From Diabrotica undecimpunctata (Eukaryota > Arthropoda > Insecta > Coleoptera > Chrysomelidae), in contig NC_092811.1 of the NCBI RefSeq assembly GCF_040954645.1, forward strand, positions 82,407,063-82,471,062: DNA of 64,000 bases. The letters run 5' to 3'. The position numbers and the translations under genes were made by a program. Positions 31,099 to 42,060 of this stretch are shown piece after piece. The notes under the pieces were generated by a model, which was not told where the DNA came from, did no database searches, and saw nothing but the letters and a program-made list of their open reading frames with translations. Position 1 is the first letter of the stretch. The number at the start of each line of letters is the position of its first letter.

Positions 31099-33430
31099 AC
31101 AATGTCATCAGACCTTATGGGGAGAAAAAACTAAACAAAAATGGAAAAAAACTACTCGAATTCTGTCTAGACAATAACCTGGTGATAATGAACACACACT
31201 TCCAACATAAAAGGATACACCAGATCACAAGAGAAGTCAAATCAAGAGACAAACAATCAATTATAGACTATACTATAGTGCAAAAAACAGAGAAGAACTG
31301 GATAAAAGACGTAAAAAGGAGTTATAAAAATTGGTAGTGACCACTATCTACTAGCAACCACATTCAAAAGCAAAAGAAAAGAAATAAAAATATATGAGAA
31401 CATAAACAGAAAACACAAAGAAATAATGAAAATTTATAAACTAAGGGAAGAAACAACGAAAATAAGATACTCAGAAGGGCTATAGAAAGAGATAGACAAT
31501 GAACATGAAATAACAGAAAGAATAGAAGAAAAAAGGGGAAAATTTCAAAATGCGATGATAAAAACAGCTAAATCAATATGTGGAACTACAAGAAATAACA
31601 ACAGAGGGAAACGAACATCTTGGTGGAACGATGAAGTGAAAAGAGAAATAAAAGAAAAGAAGAAATTATGGAAAGAATACATACAAGACAAAATACAACA
31701 AAATATGAAAATTATAAGAGACAAAGAACAAAAGTTAAAGAGATAGTTAAAAAAGAGAAAAAGAAAAGTTGGGAAAAATTCGGGGAAAAAATGGAAGAAA
31801 ACAGCACAGAAAACGTAGAATTATTTTAAAGAACACTGAAAAACCTAAGAAGCAACAAAGAAATGAAACTGAAACAAATAATTAACAAGGAAGGAACAAT
31901 AATAAACGACGATAAGACAATAATGGAAAGATGGAGGGAACATTTTTAGCTGATAGTGAATGGAAATCAAGCGGAATGGAGAAGGAAAGCCACAACAAGA
32001 GAGTATCTATGAGAAACACGGAAAATCCAGAAACTATAGAAAAAGAAGAAAAGGAAGAAGCAGTAAGAAAGATAAAGATTGGAAAAGCACCAGGAAGCGA
32101 TAAAGTAGCACCAGAAATGATGAAATATATAGGAACAAAAGCAAAAGAAAAATTGTTATACATATATAACCTAATATGGAAGAGAAAAGTAATACCCAGA
32201 ATATGGACAAAAGTAATTATACCTATATACAAGAAAGGAAACACAAGAGACTGTAAGAACTATAGAGGTATATCACTACTATGTGTGGCAGCAAAAGTAT
32301 ACGAAACCATAATAGAAAGGAAAATTAAAAAAGAAATAGAACATAAATTAGAGGACGTACAAAGTGGATTCAGGAAGACAGGAAAGGACACAACACACAA
32401 GACCATATATTCACCATGCAACAAGTAATAGAAAAAGCCTGAAAGAAAAATAATGAAATATATCTGAGCTTTATAGACATGGAAAAAGCATTTGACTCAG
32501 TCAAAAGAAAAGATATATGGGAGCCTAAAGAAGAAACAAGTAAGTGAAGAACTGATAGAAGCAACAAAGAGTATATACATGAAAACAACAAATATAGTAA
32601 GAATGTTAAATATACAGTCAGAACCATTTGAAACAACTCAAGGAGTTAGACAAGGGGGAAGTCTCAGCCCAGTGCTATTCATAAATGTAATAGACGAGAT
32701 AGTGAAAGAATGTAAGAAAACATTCAAGAAATACTGCATCGGTTGGAACATAATGCAAATGATAAATGCTGAGATGTGTATATTTGCAGATTAATGCAGA
32801 TTGTATTAATTGCGGAAACTGCAGAAAAACTTAAATACAACTTAGAGAAATGGAACCTAGAACCAAGCAAATACAACTTAAACGTAAACAAAGAGAAGAC
32901 TCAGATAATGAAAATATCAAGAAAACAAGGGACTGAAGATCAAATAGAAGTAATGATAGACCAACAAAAAATAATACAGACAAATTCATACAAACACTTA
33001 GGAACAGTAATCAACAACAAAGGAGACATCGAGGACGATCTTAACAACAGAATGGAAAACACAGGAAACTATTTCAAGCACTAAATAGAGGATTCCTTAA
33101 TAACAAAGAAATTAATAATCAACAAAGACCAAGATGGCAACATACAAAACAATATATAGACCTACAGTGACATATGGAGCAGAAAATGGGATATTAAACA
33201 AAAGACATCAGAGCAGAATTCAAGAGCAGAATGGAACAGTGACATCTCGCAGATACTGCAAAGTAAGGGTAAGACTTGGCAGGAAGCAACACAGATGGTA
33301 TCCAATAGGAAGGAATGGAGAAAGTTCGTTAAGAGCTAGGACACCTCAGAAGACTGTCAAATATTGTAATTTAATGAATTGTATTATAAACGGCCCAACA
33401 CCGAAAGGTACAAATGGGTCTACTGATTAA
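31090..33430 (+). pseudogene. LINE ORF2: endonuclease tail and reverse transcriptase, broken
   Basis: The endonuclease part reads YGEKKLNKNGKKLLEFCLD and QSIIDYTIVQKTE near 31270, then GSDHYLLATTF near 31340. The RT part has IGKAPGSDKVAPEMMKYIG near 32090, CKNYRGISLLCVAAKVYE near 32270, MEKAFDSVKRKDIW near 32480 and GVRQGGSLSPVLF near 32645. The catalytic box reads FAD followed by a stop near 32790, where a short ATGCAGATT duplication destroys the second Asp. A further thumb frame (NSYKHLGTVINNKGDIEDD) spans 32776-33084 and the C-terminus lies at 33134-33370. At least five frame breaks are visible. Confidence 0.82.
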
Positions 33431-33445
33431 GTAAGTAAGTAAGTG

Positions 33446-33839
33446 TTTTATTGTAGTACCGACTATAGCCAACTCGATACATAATAAGACACCATTTTGT
33501 TTTTTGCTTTTAGGTGATTCATTTCCAAGAAATGATGACACTTACTACCAAATTGGACAAGCAGCTACCATTTAAAAAAAAATGTTTTAACTAGTTTAAT
33601 ATAAAAAATACTTTCACCTGAATAAAGTTTTTGAAAGTGCCGATTAAAATCTGCTCTTACTAAAACTAACTTTTCAGTGGTTTATAATCAAGAAACATAA
33701 AATATTTTTAGCTAAATAGAGTATTTAAACAACAAAGTTTCTTCATACAAAAAATAAACTGTGAGGACATTACCAATTTAATACAAATTCAATATTATTA
33801 AATATTATACATAACCCAAATTCAATACAACACATCAAT
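33446..33839. other. Spacer between two LINEs
   Basis: No gene or repeat recognised. AT-rich. Confidence 0.5.
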
Positions 33840-33945
33840 TAATCCAGTTTCTGGTTTTTTGGCAACTTCGACAAGTCGAACTAATTAGTAAAAAAAGGAC
33901 CGGCTCTAGAAAAATTTCATCAAATGAAGAAAACAAAAATTAAAA

Positions 33946-34817
33946 ATGGATGATTCTGAAAATATTAGCATACGTACTACATCATCAACATCGACATATT
34001 CCAATGCAGTAAGCAACTTTAATTTTCCTTGAAAAGAACAAGCCATTATTTTGTCAGCTGTCCAATTAAAATACATGAATACATAGTAGCCATAGGGTCT
34101 CTACTCACACCAAAAAATGTTATCTTAGCATCACGAATAGCTAACAACCGAGTTTGTATTTACTTGAACAATACTAGCATGGTAGATACCTTACTAAACA
34201 ACCATAAAACAGTAGTCATCCAAGGCAATAAGATAGAAATTCGAAGACTTATTACACCAGCAAGGAGACTAGTAATATCATACATCTGCCCCAGTATCCC
34301 GAACAGTATTCTAGAAGACGAACTGAAACAACTAGAAATAACTGCAGTATCCAAATTAACGTTTTTAAAAGTTGGCATGCCCGAGTCTGAGTATAGTCAT
34401 GTCTTAAGCTTTAGGCGGCAAATATTCGTCTCTCCGATAATCACCAAACCAATTCCAAATACAATCTTAATAACCTATGACAACACTCCTTACAGAATCT
34501 TCCTATCTCTAGATGATTTAAATTGCTCTAGATGTAATACTACTGGCCACAAAGATGAAAACTGCACATCAACATCAACTGGTACAGAAACACTTAAAGA
34601 TCCATATACCTCAGAACAAGAACCTATGGAAGTAAATCAGAATAATTCAGCAACAAATATTTCAGATGATACAACCAACTGTTCCAACCCTATTTCTGCA
34701 GATATCCCATCGACAAATGATTCGCTTATAGTACACAATATACCTTCAACTACAGCTAAACGAAACTTTCATAACTCCAAAAAATCCGCTCCCAAAAAAA
34801 AAACAAAAAGGCTTTAG
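33946..34817 (+). pseudogene. Jockey-like LINE ORF1
   Basis: Begins at the ATG at 33946 (MDDSENISIRTTSSTSTY). A stop and frameshift near 34028-34060 interrupt the KEQAIILSAVQ segment. The frame from 34029 then gives LTPKNVILASRIANNRVCIY, RRLITPARRLVIS, VLSFRRQIFVSPI and a zinc knuckle CSRCNTTGHKDENC near 34530, followed by an S/T-rich tail and a basic end. Similarity to the ORF1 at 21424-22986 is extensive. The protein binds element RNA and escorts it to target DNA. Confidence 0.87.
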
Positions 34818-34855
34818 ATGTCGAAGCCACATTAAAACCAATTAAAAACATTTTA

Positions 34856-35116
34856 ATGGCAGCATCTCCTTCATATACGCTAAATTTCTCTGAATTATGC
34901 GACTTCGTTATAAACGCAATGGGATCAAAATTTCCTGAAGTCACAGCTAAAAGCTATACAGAAGATTTTGACGGCTTATACACCTTATTAAAAATGGTTC
35001 ACTCAAAATTAAATGATAGACGCATGAAAAATAATATTACAAGAATTATAAAGAAAATAAATCCAACATATGAATCTTCCCTCACTGAAGAAAGCGACTA
35101 CGATTTATCTCAATAG
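34856..35116 (+). pseudogene. Jockey-like ORF1 C-terminal extension
   Basis: This short frame (SPSYTLNFSELCDFVINAMG, then NITRIIKKINP) corresponds to the C-terminal part of ORF1. The other copy has the equivalent PELSFKDYSNEPEE and NNITRLEKKIYL at 21424-21633. Both copies agree, so it is a real ORF1 segment displaced by a frameshift rather than a separate gene. Confidence 0.65.
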
Positions 35117-36822
35117 TCCAATTATATTCATTCTTCAATGGAACTTGAATGGCTGTTATAGCCACATTGAAAACATTAAAATGCTAATCAATGAACTGTC
35201 ACCACTAATAATATGTCTTCAAGAAACTCGTCTTTCCAACAATCAAGCAAAACTAAAAAATTATATGCCCTATACAAAAAATCGAGCAGTACAGAAAATA
35301 TCCAGTGGTGGAGTCGGAATTTTTGTACATTCAACCATCCCATCTAAAGAAATTCCGTTAAAGACAAATCTGGAAGCAGTAGCAGTTTCGGTAATACATC
35401 ATTTTAAAATCAATATATGCAACGTATATTTACCACATCCTGACGAAACTACTCTATTAGAACTTCAAAATGTAATTAAACAAATTCCATCTCCAAAATC
35501 AATTTTGGCTGACACAAACTGTCACAACATCGCATGGGGATCACAAAAAACAGATAAAAATGGACGAATATTATTAGAAGCAATTTATAACATAAAACTA
35601 GTTTTGTTAAACACAGGAACACCTACTAGATTCAATGCACATAATGGCACTTTTTCCTCCATAGACTTTAGTTCCATTTTTACAGTGGAATACATTGGAC
35701 CACCTATACGACAGTGATCATTTTCCAATAATAATTACTCATGACAAAGATGAAAAAACCTGTACAACACCATATGAAACGTGGAAATTAAAGTCAGCTG
35801 ATTGGGAAAAATACTCGAACTTAGTAAGCATACGTATACCAAATCTCGTTATATCAGATAATATAGACACTACTCTATCATCTTTCAATGGTATAATTTT
35901 AGACGCAGCCAGAGATTCTATAGGAAAAACCAAAAATATCACAAAAGCTCCTCTTCCTTGGTGGAACACTGAAATCGCATCCGCTTTAAAGCAAACAAAT
36001 CATGCTTTTAATATATACAAGAAGTATAACACACCTAATAACTTGAACAATTTTAGATCTTTAAGGGCCAGATCTAGATTTTTAAAAAAGCAAGCCAAAA
36101 TTAGAGAGCTGGACCAATTACGTGTCGTCAATTCACTCGTCTACGGCCATAAGGGATATATATGGCAAAAAATAAGGAAAATAAAAGTTTCAAAAACATT
36201 TAACCATATTGACACAATAACTACAAATGATCTAACAACTTCAGACAAACACGAAATCTCAGAAATTTTAGTAGAACACTATCAGTTGTATTCAAGCAAT
36301 CAGCAGTACCACCCAAATTTCTTAGAACACAACGAAAGAACAGAAGCATCAAAAATTAATATAGAAGATACTGCTGATTCACTAAACACTTCCATAACAC
36401 TTGATAAATTAAATGAAAGTCTTAATAACCTCAAAAATACCTCACCTGGACCTGATGACATACCACCAATTTTTATAGAAAAACTACCTATAAGCGCGAA
36501 GGTTACTTTAGTAGAGATTTTTAACAAAATTTATTCGACCCATAAATTTCCATCTCTCTGGCGCGAACCAATTATAATACCATTTTTAAAAGACAATAAA
36601 CCAAAAAACTTATCTTCTTCGTATCGACCAATATCTCTTACCTGTAGCATCTGCAAAATAATGGAAAAAATTCTAAGCAAAAGATTAAAATGGTACTTAG
36701 AAAAGAAAAATCTTCTTACATCCATCCAAAGTGGGTACCGATCAGAACGGTCTACAATAGATAATATTATAGCATTAGAATCTGAAATACACGAAGCTTT
36801 TATACATAAACAAAAATTATAG
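35070..36822 (+). pseudogene. Jockey-like ORF2 part 1: endonuclease and RT start
   Basis: The AP-type endonuclease starts FILQWNLNGCYSHIENI, then LIICLQETRLS (catalytic Glu) and CNVYLPHP. The catalytic SDHFPIIITHD comes in the next frame at about 35705, after a frameshift near 35660-35700. The RT opens with LNNLKNTSPGPDDIPPIF near 36440, SSYRPISLTCSICKIMEKI near 36620 and SIQSGYRSERSTIDNI near 36725. A stop at 36820 falls just before motif A. The endonuclease nicks target DNA and the RT extends the nick on the element RNA. Confidence 0.9.
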
Positions 36823-39151
36823 CAATTTTCTTTGACATCAGGAAAGCATTTGACACCACGTGGACACATCTTAAAAACAATGAAAAGTTGAAAAATAGAT
36901 GGCAAATTCTTAGCCTTTACCAAGAACTTCCTGGAGAACAGAAGTATAAAAGTTAAAACAAACGGTGTCATGTCAACTAAGAAATCACAGAAAATGGTAT
37001 CCCTCAAGGATCTGTATTAAGTCCCCTGCTATTTTTAATAGCAATTAACAACGTATCTCACCATTTTATGCTTCCAGTAAAAGCAAACCTTTACGCCGAT
37101 GATCTTGTAATATATGAGAAGTAAAAACCTAAAATCAGCTGCATCAATATTACAAAATACACTAAAGAAATTAGAAGGGTGGTCTTTAGATATAGGCTTG
37201 AGATTTTCAACCGAAAAAACTAAAGTAATAATATTTGACAAAAGGAAAACACAACACCATTTAAATTTAAAACTAAACGGAAATACTCTTATAACAATCA
37301 ACGAAATCAAATTTTTGGTAATGACATTCGACTCTCAACTAAAATGGACATCGCACATAAATGAACTAATTAAATCATGCCCACAGAGAATAAATCTCCT
37401 AAAAGTTCTTTCCAATCATAAATGGGGCGCAGTAACAACTATTCTTCTACGATTATATCAAGCTCTAATTAGAAGCAAACTAGATTATGGATGTATATGC
37501 TACGAAACTGCTACTAAAAGTCAAATGAACAAACTGGACATCACCCAATCCACAGCATTACGCATAGTTTTCGAAGCTTACAGAACCACGCCAATTAGCA
37601 GCCTTCAAGTCCTAGCAGGAGAACCGCCATTAACTCTCAGAAGAAAATATTTTTCAATGTGTTGTGCTACTAAATATCTCAGTGCAAATGAAAACCCGTT
37701 TATAACAATCCTAATAATGAGCAACCCTCCAAATCTGCACTCAAATTATTGCCGTAGAAACTTACCTTTCAATGAGCGAATAAATTGATTTGAATTCGAT
37801 ATACATCAATTGAGAGCCACTTCTACAAACAGATGCCAGTCTCTTCCCTGGAAAGTTCAAATACCAAAAGTAGATTTTACCTTACATCCCAAACATTCAC
37901 ACAATCCTTCTGAAATAAAACAACATTTCCGGTCTACCATCTCAAGATACCCTGATTTCAAACTAATTTTTACTGATGCCTCTAAAAGCAGTAATGGTGT
38001 AGCTGCTGCAGCTATTTTTGAAGACAACACCTCTGTCACCCGTCTAGCCAAGGAGTGTAGCATATATACTAGAGAACTGCAGGCAATTTTCAACGCACTG
38101 AACCAGTGTACCAGCATTGATACAAACTTTCTAATTATATCAGAATCTCTAAGTGCCTTAAATGGTGTCAAGCAGATGTATCCTACTCATGCCAATTTAG
38201 CATTAATAAAAGACATGCTATACAACGCCCAAACATGTGGTAAAAACATAACATTTTTATGGGTACCATCCCATGTTGGGATAAAGGGTAATGAAGCAGC
38301 AACAGAAACTATCAGTAACATGATAATTTCTATTATGTAAAACATACCAATTTCAGACCAAAAAACATTAACAAAAACGTACATTAACAAAACCTGGCAA
38401 GTAAAATGGAACCAAACAGAAGCAAAATTAAAAATTATCAAACCAGATGTTACTTCTGCTTTACTACCGCTCCCAGCTAAACGACATGACCAAGTAGTTA
38501 TTAACAGACTGCGGCTAGGTCACTGATGCAAGCCACTGAAAAACGAATCGAAGCCTTCGAGATGTGGATATACAGAAGGATACTAAAAATATCTTATGTG
38601 GACCATGTCACCAACGTTGAGGTCCTACAGCGCATGACAAAAGAAAAAGAAGTGCTTAATTTAATTAAACAACGTAAGCTTGAGTACCTCGGCCACGTGA
38701 TGCGGAACGAAGAAAAATATCGAATTCTTTAACTCGTTATGCAGGGTAAAGTATTTGGCAGAAGAGGACCGGAACGCCGTCGTATCTCGTGGTTGAAAAA
38801 TCTCCGACAGTGGTTTGGGATGACCTCAGCGGAGCTGTTTCGCAGAGCAGTCAACAAAACCATGATAGCCTTGATGATCGCCAACATCCGGACCGGATAA
38901 GGCACTGAAGAAGAAGAAGGCTAGGTCATACAAAATTTACACATAGATACATCATCTCCAAGGACCCTCAGCCGATTTGCCACACATGTCAAATACCATT
39001 TTCAGTGCAACATATAATGATAGACTGTCCAGTGTACTCAACAGCAAGATCGACAGCAAAAATAAAACACAATTTGAAAGAATCTCTAAAAGAAGACATC
39101 AGTAATACAATAAATTTTATCAAAAATTGTAAACTGTATAACATAACATAA
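36822..39151 (+). pseudogene. Jockey-like ORF2 part 2: RT palm, RNase H and zinc region
   Basis: AIFFDIRKAFDTTW (motif A) near 36830, NGIPQGSVLSPLLFLIAINN near 37000 and catalytic YADDLVIYEK near 37100, across frameshifts. The thumb frame from 37114 has SHINELIKSCPQRINLLK and RLYQALIRSKLDYGC. RNase H at 37940-38330 shows FKLIFTDASKSSNG (Asp) and IYTRELQAI (Glu). ISESLSALN carries Glu where the third Asp is expected, and NEAAT carries Thr for the last Asp. The C-terminus RHDQVVINRLRLGH is interrupted at 38522 by the RTE insert. It resumes TKFTHRYI, then CHTCQIPFSVQHIMIDC, ending near 39151. Confidence 0.88.
38513..38928 (+). mobile_element. RTE-like LINE 3' fragment with 10-bp target duplication
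   Basis: Insert 38523-38918 between direct repeats GGCTAGGTCA (38513-38522 and 38919-38928). It encodes the C-terminus FEMWIYRRILKISYVDHVTN, KLEYLGHVMRNEEKY, one stop, then GRRGPERRRISWLKNL and LMIANIRTG. It ends with a stop and a short GAAGAAGAAG tail. Ignoring the insert restores RLGH-TKFTH of the Jockey host. It is related to the LINE at 1-1614. Confidence 0.93.
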
Positions 39152-39262
39152 AATGTTTGTATTTTCCAAAACTGTTATGTAAATTTAATAGTGTACTAAA
39201 TGTAACTTTTCTAAAATAAAGATATACCACCCCGCTAATAACCCTAGGGGTTGATGCAGTAA

Positions 39263-40109
39263 AAAAAAAGTTTTTGAAATCTCTTTTTAAAATCTTTTCT
39301 CTGCTATAAATAATATTTACTTAAAAAAAACATATTTTTTTAGAGGAACCCGGCCATAATCCTATCAAAACTATCTACACGTTTAGTTAATCAAAATCAA
39401 TTATAATGATTAAAAAAATGTTTACCTAGGTGTTTTACAAAGTAACATGTGTCTGTAATTCTTAACATTAGATGTGAACTATAATACATTATACTAACCA
39501 CCTAGAAGTTTCGGTATCAAGTTAATTCCAAAACTTCACTCTCTCACATTTCTGATAAAAATTATTCAAATATGAGTTTACACATATTACGGTTCAAGTT
39601 ATTTTAACTATGAGTGTCAAACAATTTGCTACTTAACTTTTACAATTTTAATTATTTCCTTAGGCACTTTAGTGTCGTTCTGGTAATTTTTACTTACAAT
39701 TTGGGTAATATTCCAGTCTAGAAAGTTTTATGTGAGTTTCAAAGTAAGTAAACGTTATTAAAAGGTTAAACGGTCATTTAGGAAGACACCACGGCAATTG
39801 GGAAAACTACCTGACGGAGCTCGTATGTTTGTTCATGGAACATTTTGATAAAAATAGAAAAACCGGAGTTTAAACACAAACTTGTAAGAAAGGCTGTGGT
39901 TTATTAAAAGATAAAAACACTTGTGCGCAAAGCTGATAAAAACGATATTAGACTAACTAACAAGATTTTTTGTATTTTATCTGCCTTAATAATATAAGAA
40001 ATTCCTATTAAGACATTGACATCTTAGTTAATTCTGTTCCTATGCATTACTTCTTGTCCTTTTCATAATGATACAATTATATTTCATGGCACAACAAATT
40101 TGTCATAAA
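39263..40109. other. No gene recognised
   Basis: AT-rich, without supported ORFs. I see no inverted or tandem structure. Confidence 0.5.
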
Positions 40110-40302
<193 letters not shown>

Positions 40303-40344
40303 GTTTGCAAGAGTGGCCCAACATCTTATTTTTGTGAATTATTG

Positions 40345-40790
40345 CTCGTTTATTGATAATTTTACAGACAAGGCAAAAAGCTCGGATTTGTTCGGAAAAA
40401 TTTTCCCATTAGATTTTTTGAATATTCACTTTTATGGGATACCGCAAAATAAAGTTCAAAAGGTCTCCTAGGCAAAAAGTTCAATTTTTTTAAACAATTT
40501 TTTTTTAAACAAATTGTAACAATTAATTTTTTCGACCCGAGCATTTTTTTTCCAATTTTTTGGACCATGCTGAACAAAATAGGTCTTTAGTAATTTTTTT
40601 ATAAACTTGATCATTTTCGAGATATAACCAATTTAAAATTGAAAAAAAAACGAAAAATTACGATTGTCAAGGCTTAAAAACACAATTAAAAAATATTATT
40701 TTTGAATTCACGAAGGACCTTAATTTAAGTTTAAACTTTTGTTCTGTCATTTTCCTGTAAGTAATTTGTGCTTATTTAATATAAATTTTT
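40345..40790 (+). repeat. Interspersed repeat family, copy C
   Basis: Third copy of the family at 10266-10700 and 15940-16345, matched through GGCAAAAAGCTCG, ACAAATTGTAACAAT, GAACAAAATAGGTCTTTA, ATTTTTGAATTCACGA and TGTTCTGTCATT. The family is not identified. Confidence 0.75.
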
Positions 40791-41069
40791 TTTTATTTTA
40801 TTGATAACAGCATCAACCACTTTGGGTTATTAGCTGTACTATAGTTATACATAGTCGTTTATTGCATACATACTTAAATCTAAAACAGTATTTTTGATTT
40901 AATACAATAAGGTTGGAATGTCGTAGAATGTAATGTTACAATTGTTATTAAGGTTTACAAAACATTAATAGTTACAATTTGTTTAAAACATTAATATCTT
41001 TCAGGTAACATACTTGTAAATTTACAATGTACTCCTAAGACTGCTTTTATATTGTTAGGTAATGAGTGT

Positions 41070-42054
41070 TTTTGTCTTTCACTTTAGGACACTCTATTAA
41101 GATAGGGTCTACATAAATGTCGCAGTTACATTAGTCACAAATAGGGCGATTTGATTTGGAGATTAGGTAGCTGTGAGTTAGTCTTTTTTTAAAAACTATA
41201 CACTATACGTGTTTAGACCTATACGTAAACGGGTTAGCTTAACAAACAGCTGGCGATTTAAATTCATCTCGCACCAAGATTCCGTTGAGGGCTTTACGAT
41301 GTGTAGATTCGATTGTGAAAGAGTCAAGTCGTTTTTCCATTCATTTGTTACTTTTTCGTTAAGGAATGATTTGTAATCGGAAACAGACACTAACTTCACT
41401 AACACTGAAGAGGCACTGTGTATTGCTTCCCTGGCATGAAAATCTGCTTGTCCGTTTCCTTAAAGTCCAATGTGATGGAGCCCGTATAAAGCGTACTTGC
41501 TTCCTCGCGTTGTTTAGCAAATATAATTTTTTTTATTAAAATACCTATGGAATTACTTATATGGTATATATGTATGTTCTATCGTGTGTAATGCATTAAG
41601 ATAGTCGGTAACTATGATAGAATTAATGAGGGCTTGCAGAATTGAGTATAGTTCTCTAGAGTAAATACTGCAACTTAAAGATAATATAAACTGTAATACA
41701 ATGTTCGGAGTTATACCTGCTGATCCCACACGATCAATAATTTTGGATAAATCTGTATAGATATGACAATGATCTGGGAAAGAAGCAAGTATGTTGTAAA
41801 ATAATTGAATAATTGTTGCATGGGGGGTCTTAAGCTTATTGTATTTAGAAAGAGTTAGATCATATTGCAGGAGGAAAGGGGAAGATGTGACTGTATTTGT
41901 CTGATCAAAAAATTTTGAAAATAGAATATTATGGAAAGAGAGATATCATCTGATTCTCTCGTAAAATGGATGGTTCGTCCTTTATTTATTTATATAAGTT
42001 TCTTTGAAACGGTTAGCGATAGTATGATAGAAAGTGGGATGCGCTTTTACCGCA
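41070..42054 (-). pseudogene. Jockey-like RNase H and C-terminal region
   Basis: From 42050: AVKAHPTFYHTIANRFKE. RNase H then begins FPDHCHIYTDLSKIIDRVG (Asp) near 41770 and YSRELYSILQALINS (Glu) near 41650, followed by VTDYLNALHTIEH near 41610. GLHHIGL near 41470 marks the degraded His motif. The frame 41405-41196 carries VSDYKSFLNEKVTNEWKNDL and FVKLTRLRIGLNTY. The final zinc region (SNRPICD-like) reaches about 41090. Stops and small shifts are frequent. Confidence 0.82.
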
Positions 42055-42060
42055 CATATG

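Larger units (their letters stand above)
30250..33445 (+). mobile_element. LINE with coiled-coil ORF1, truncated endonuclease and (TAAG)n tail
   Basis: ORF1 (30250-31080) is joined directly to the last part of an endonuclease (31100), so about the first 150 residues of that domain are missing. RT follows to 33370. The 3' end is a short (TAAG)n run at 33426-33442, a microsatellite tail of the kind seen on RTE/CR1/I-type LINEs. Confidence 0.8.
33840..39262 (+). mobile_element. Nearly full-length Jockey-like LINE
   Basis: The 5' leader at about 33840 matches the start of the copy at 23005. ORF1, ORF2 (endonuclease, RT, RNase H, C-terminal zinc region), 3' hairpin ATAACCC-TAGG-GGTTGATG (39238-39256) and a poly-A at about 39260 are all present. 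A 396-bp RTE fragment is nested at 38523-38918. Frameshifts make it inactive. Confidence 0.9.
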
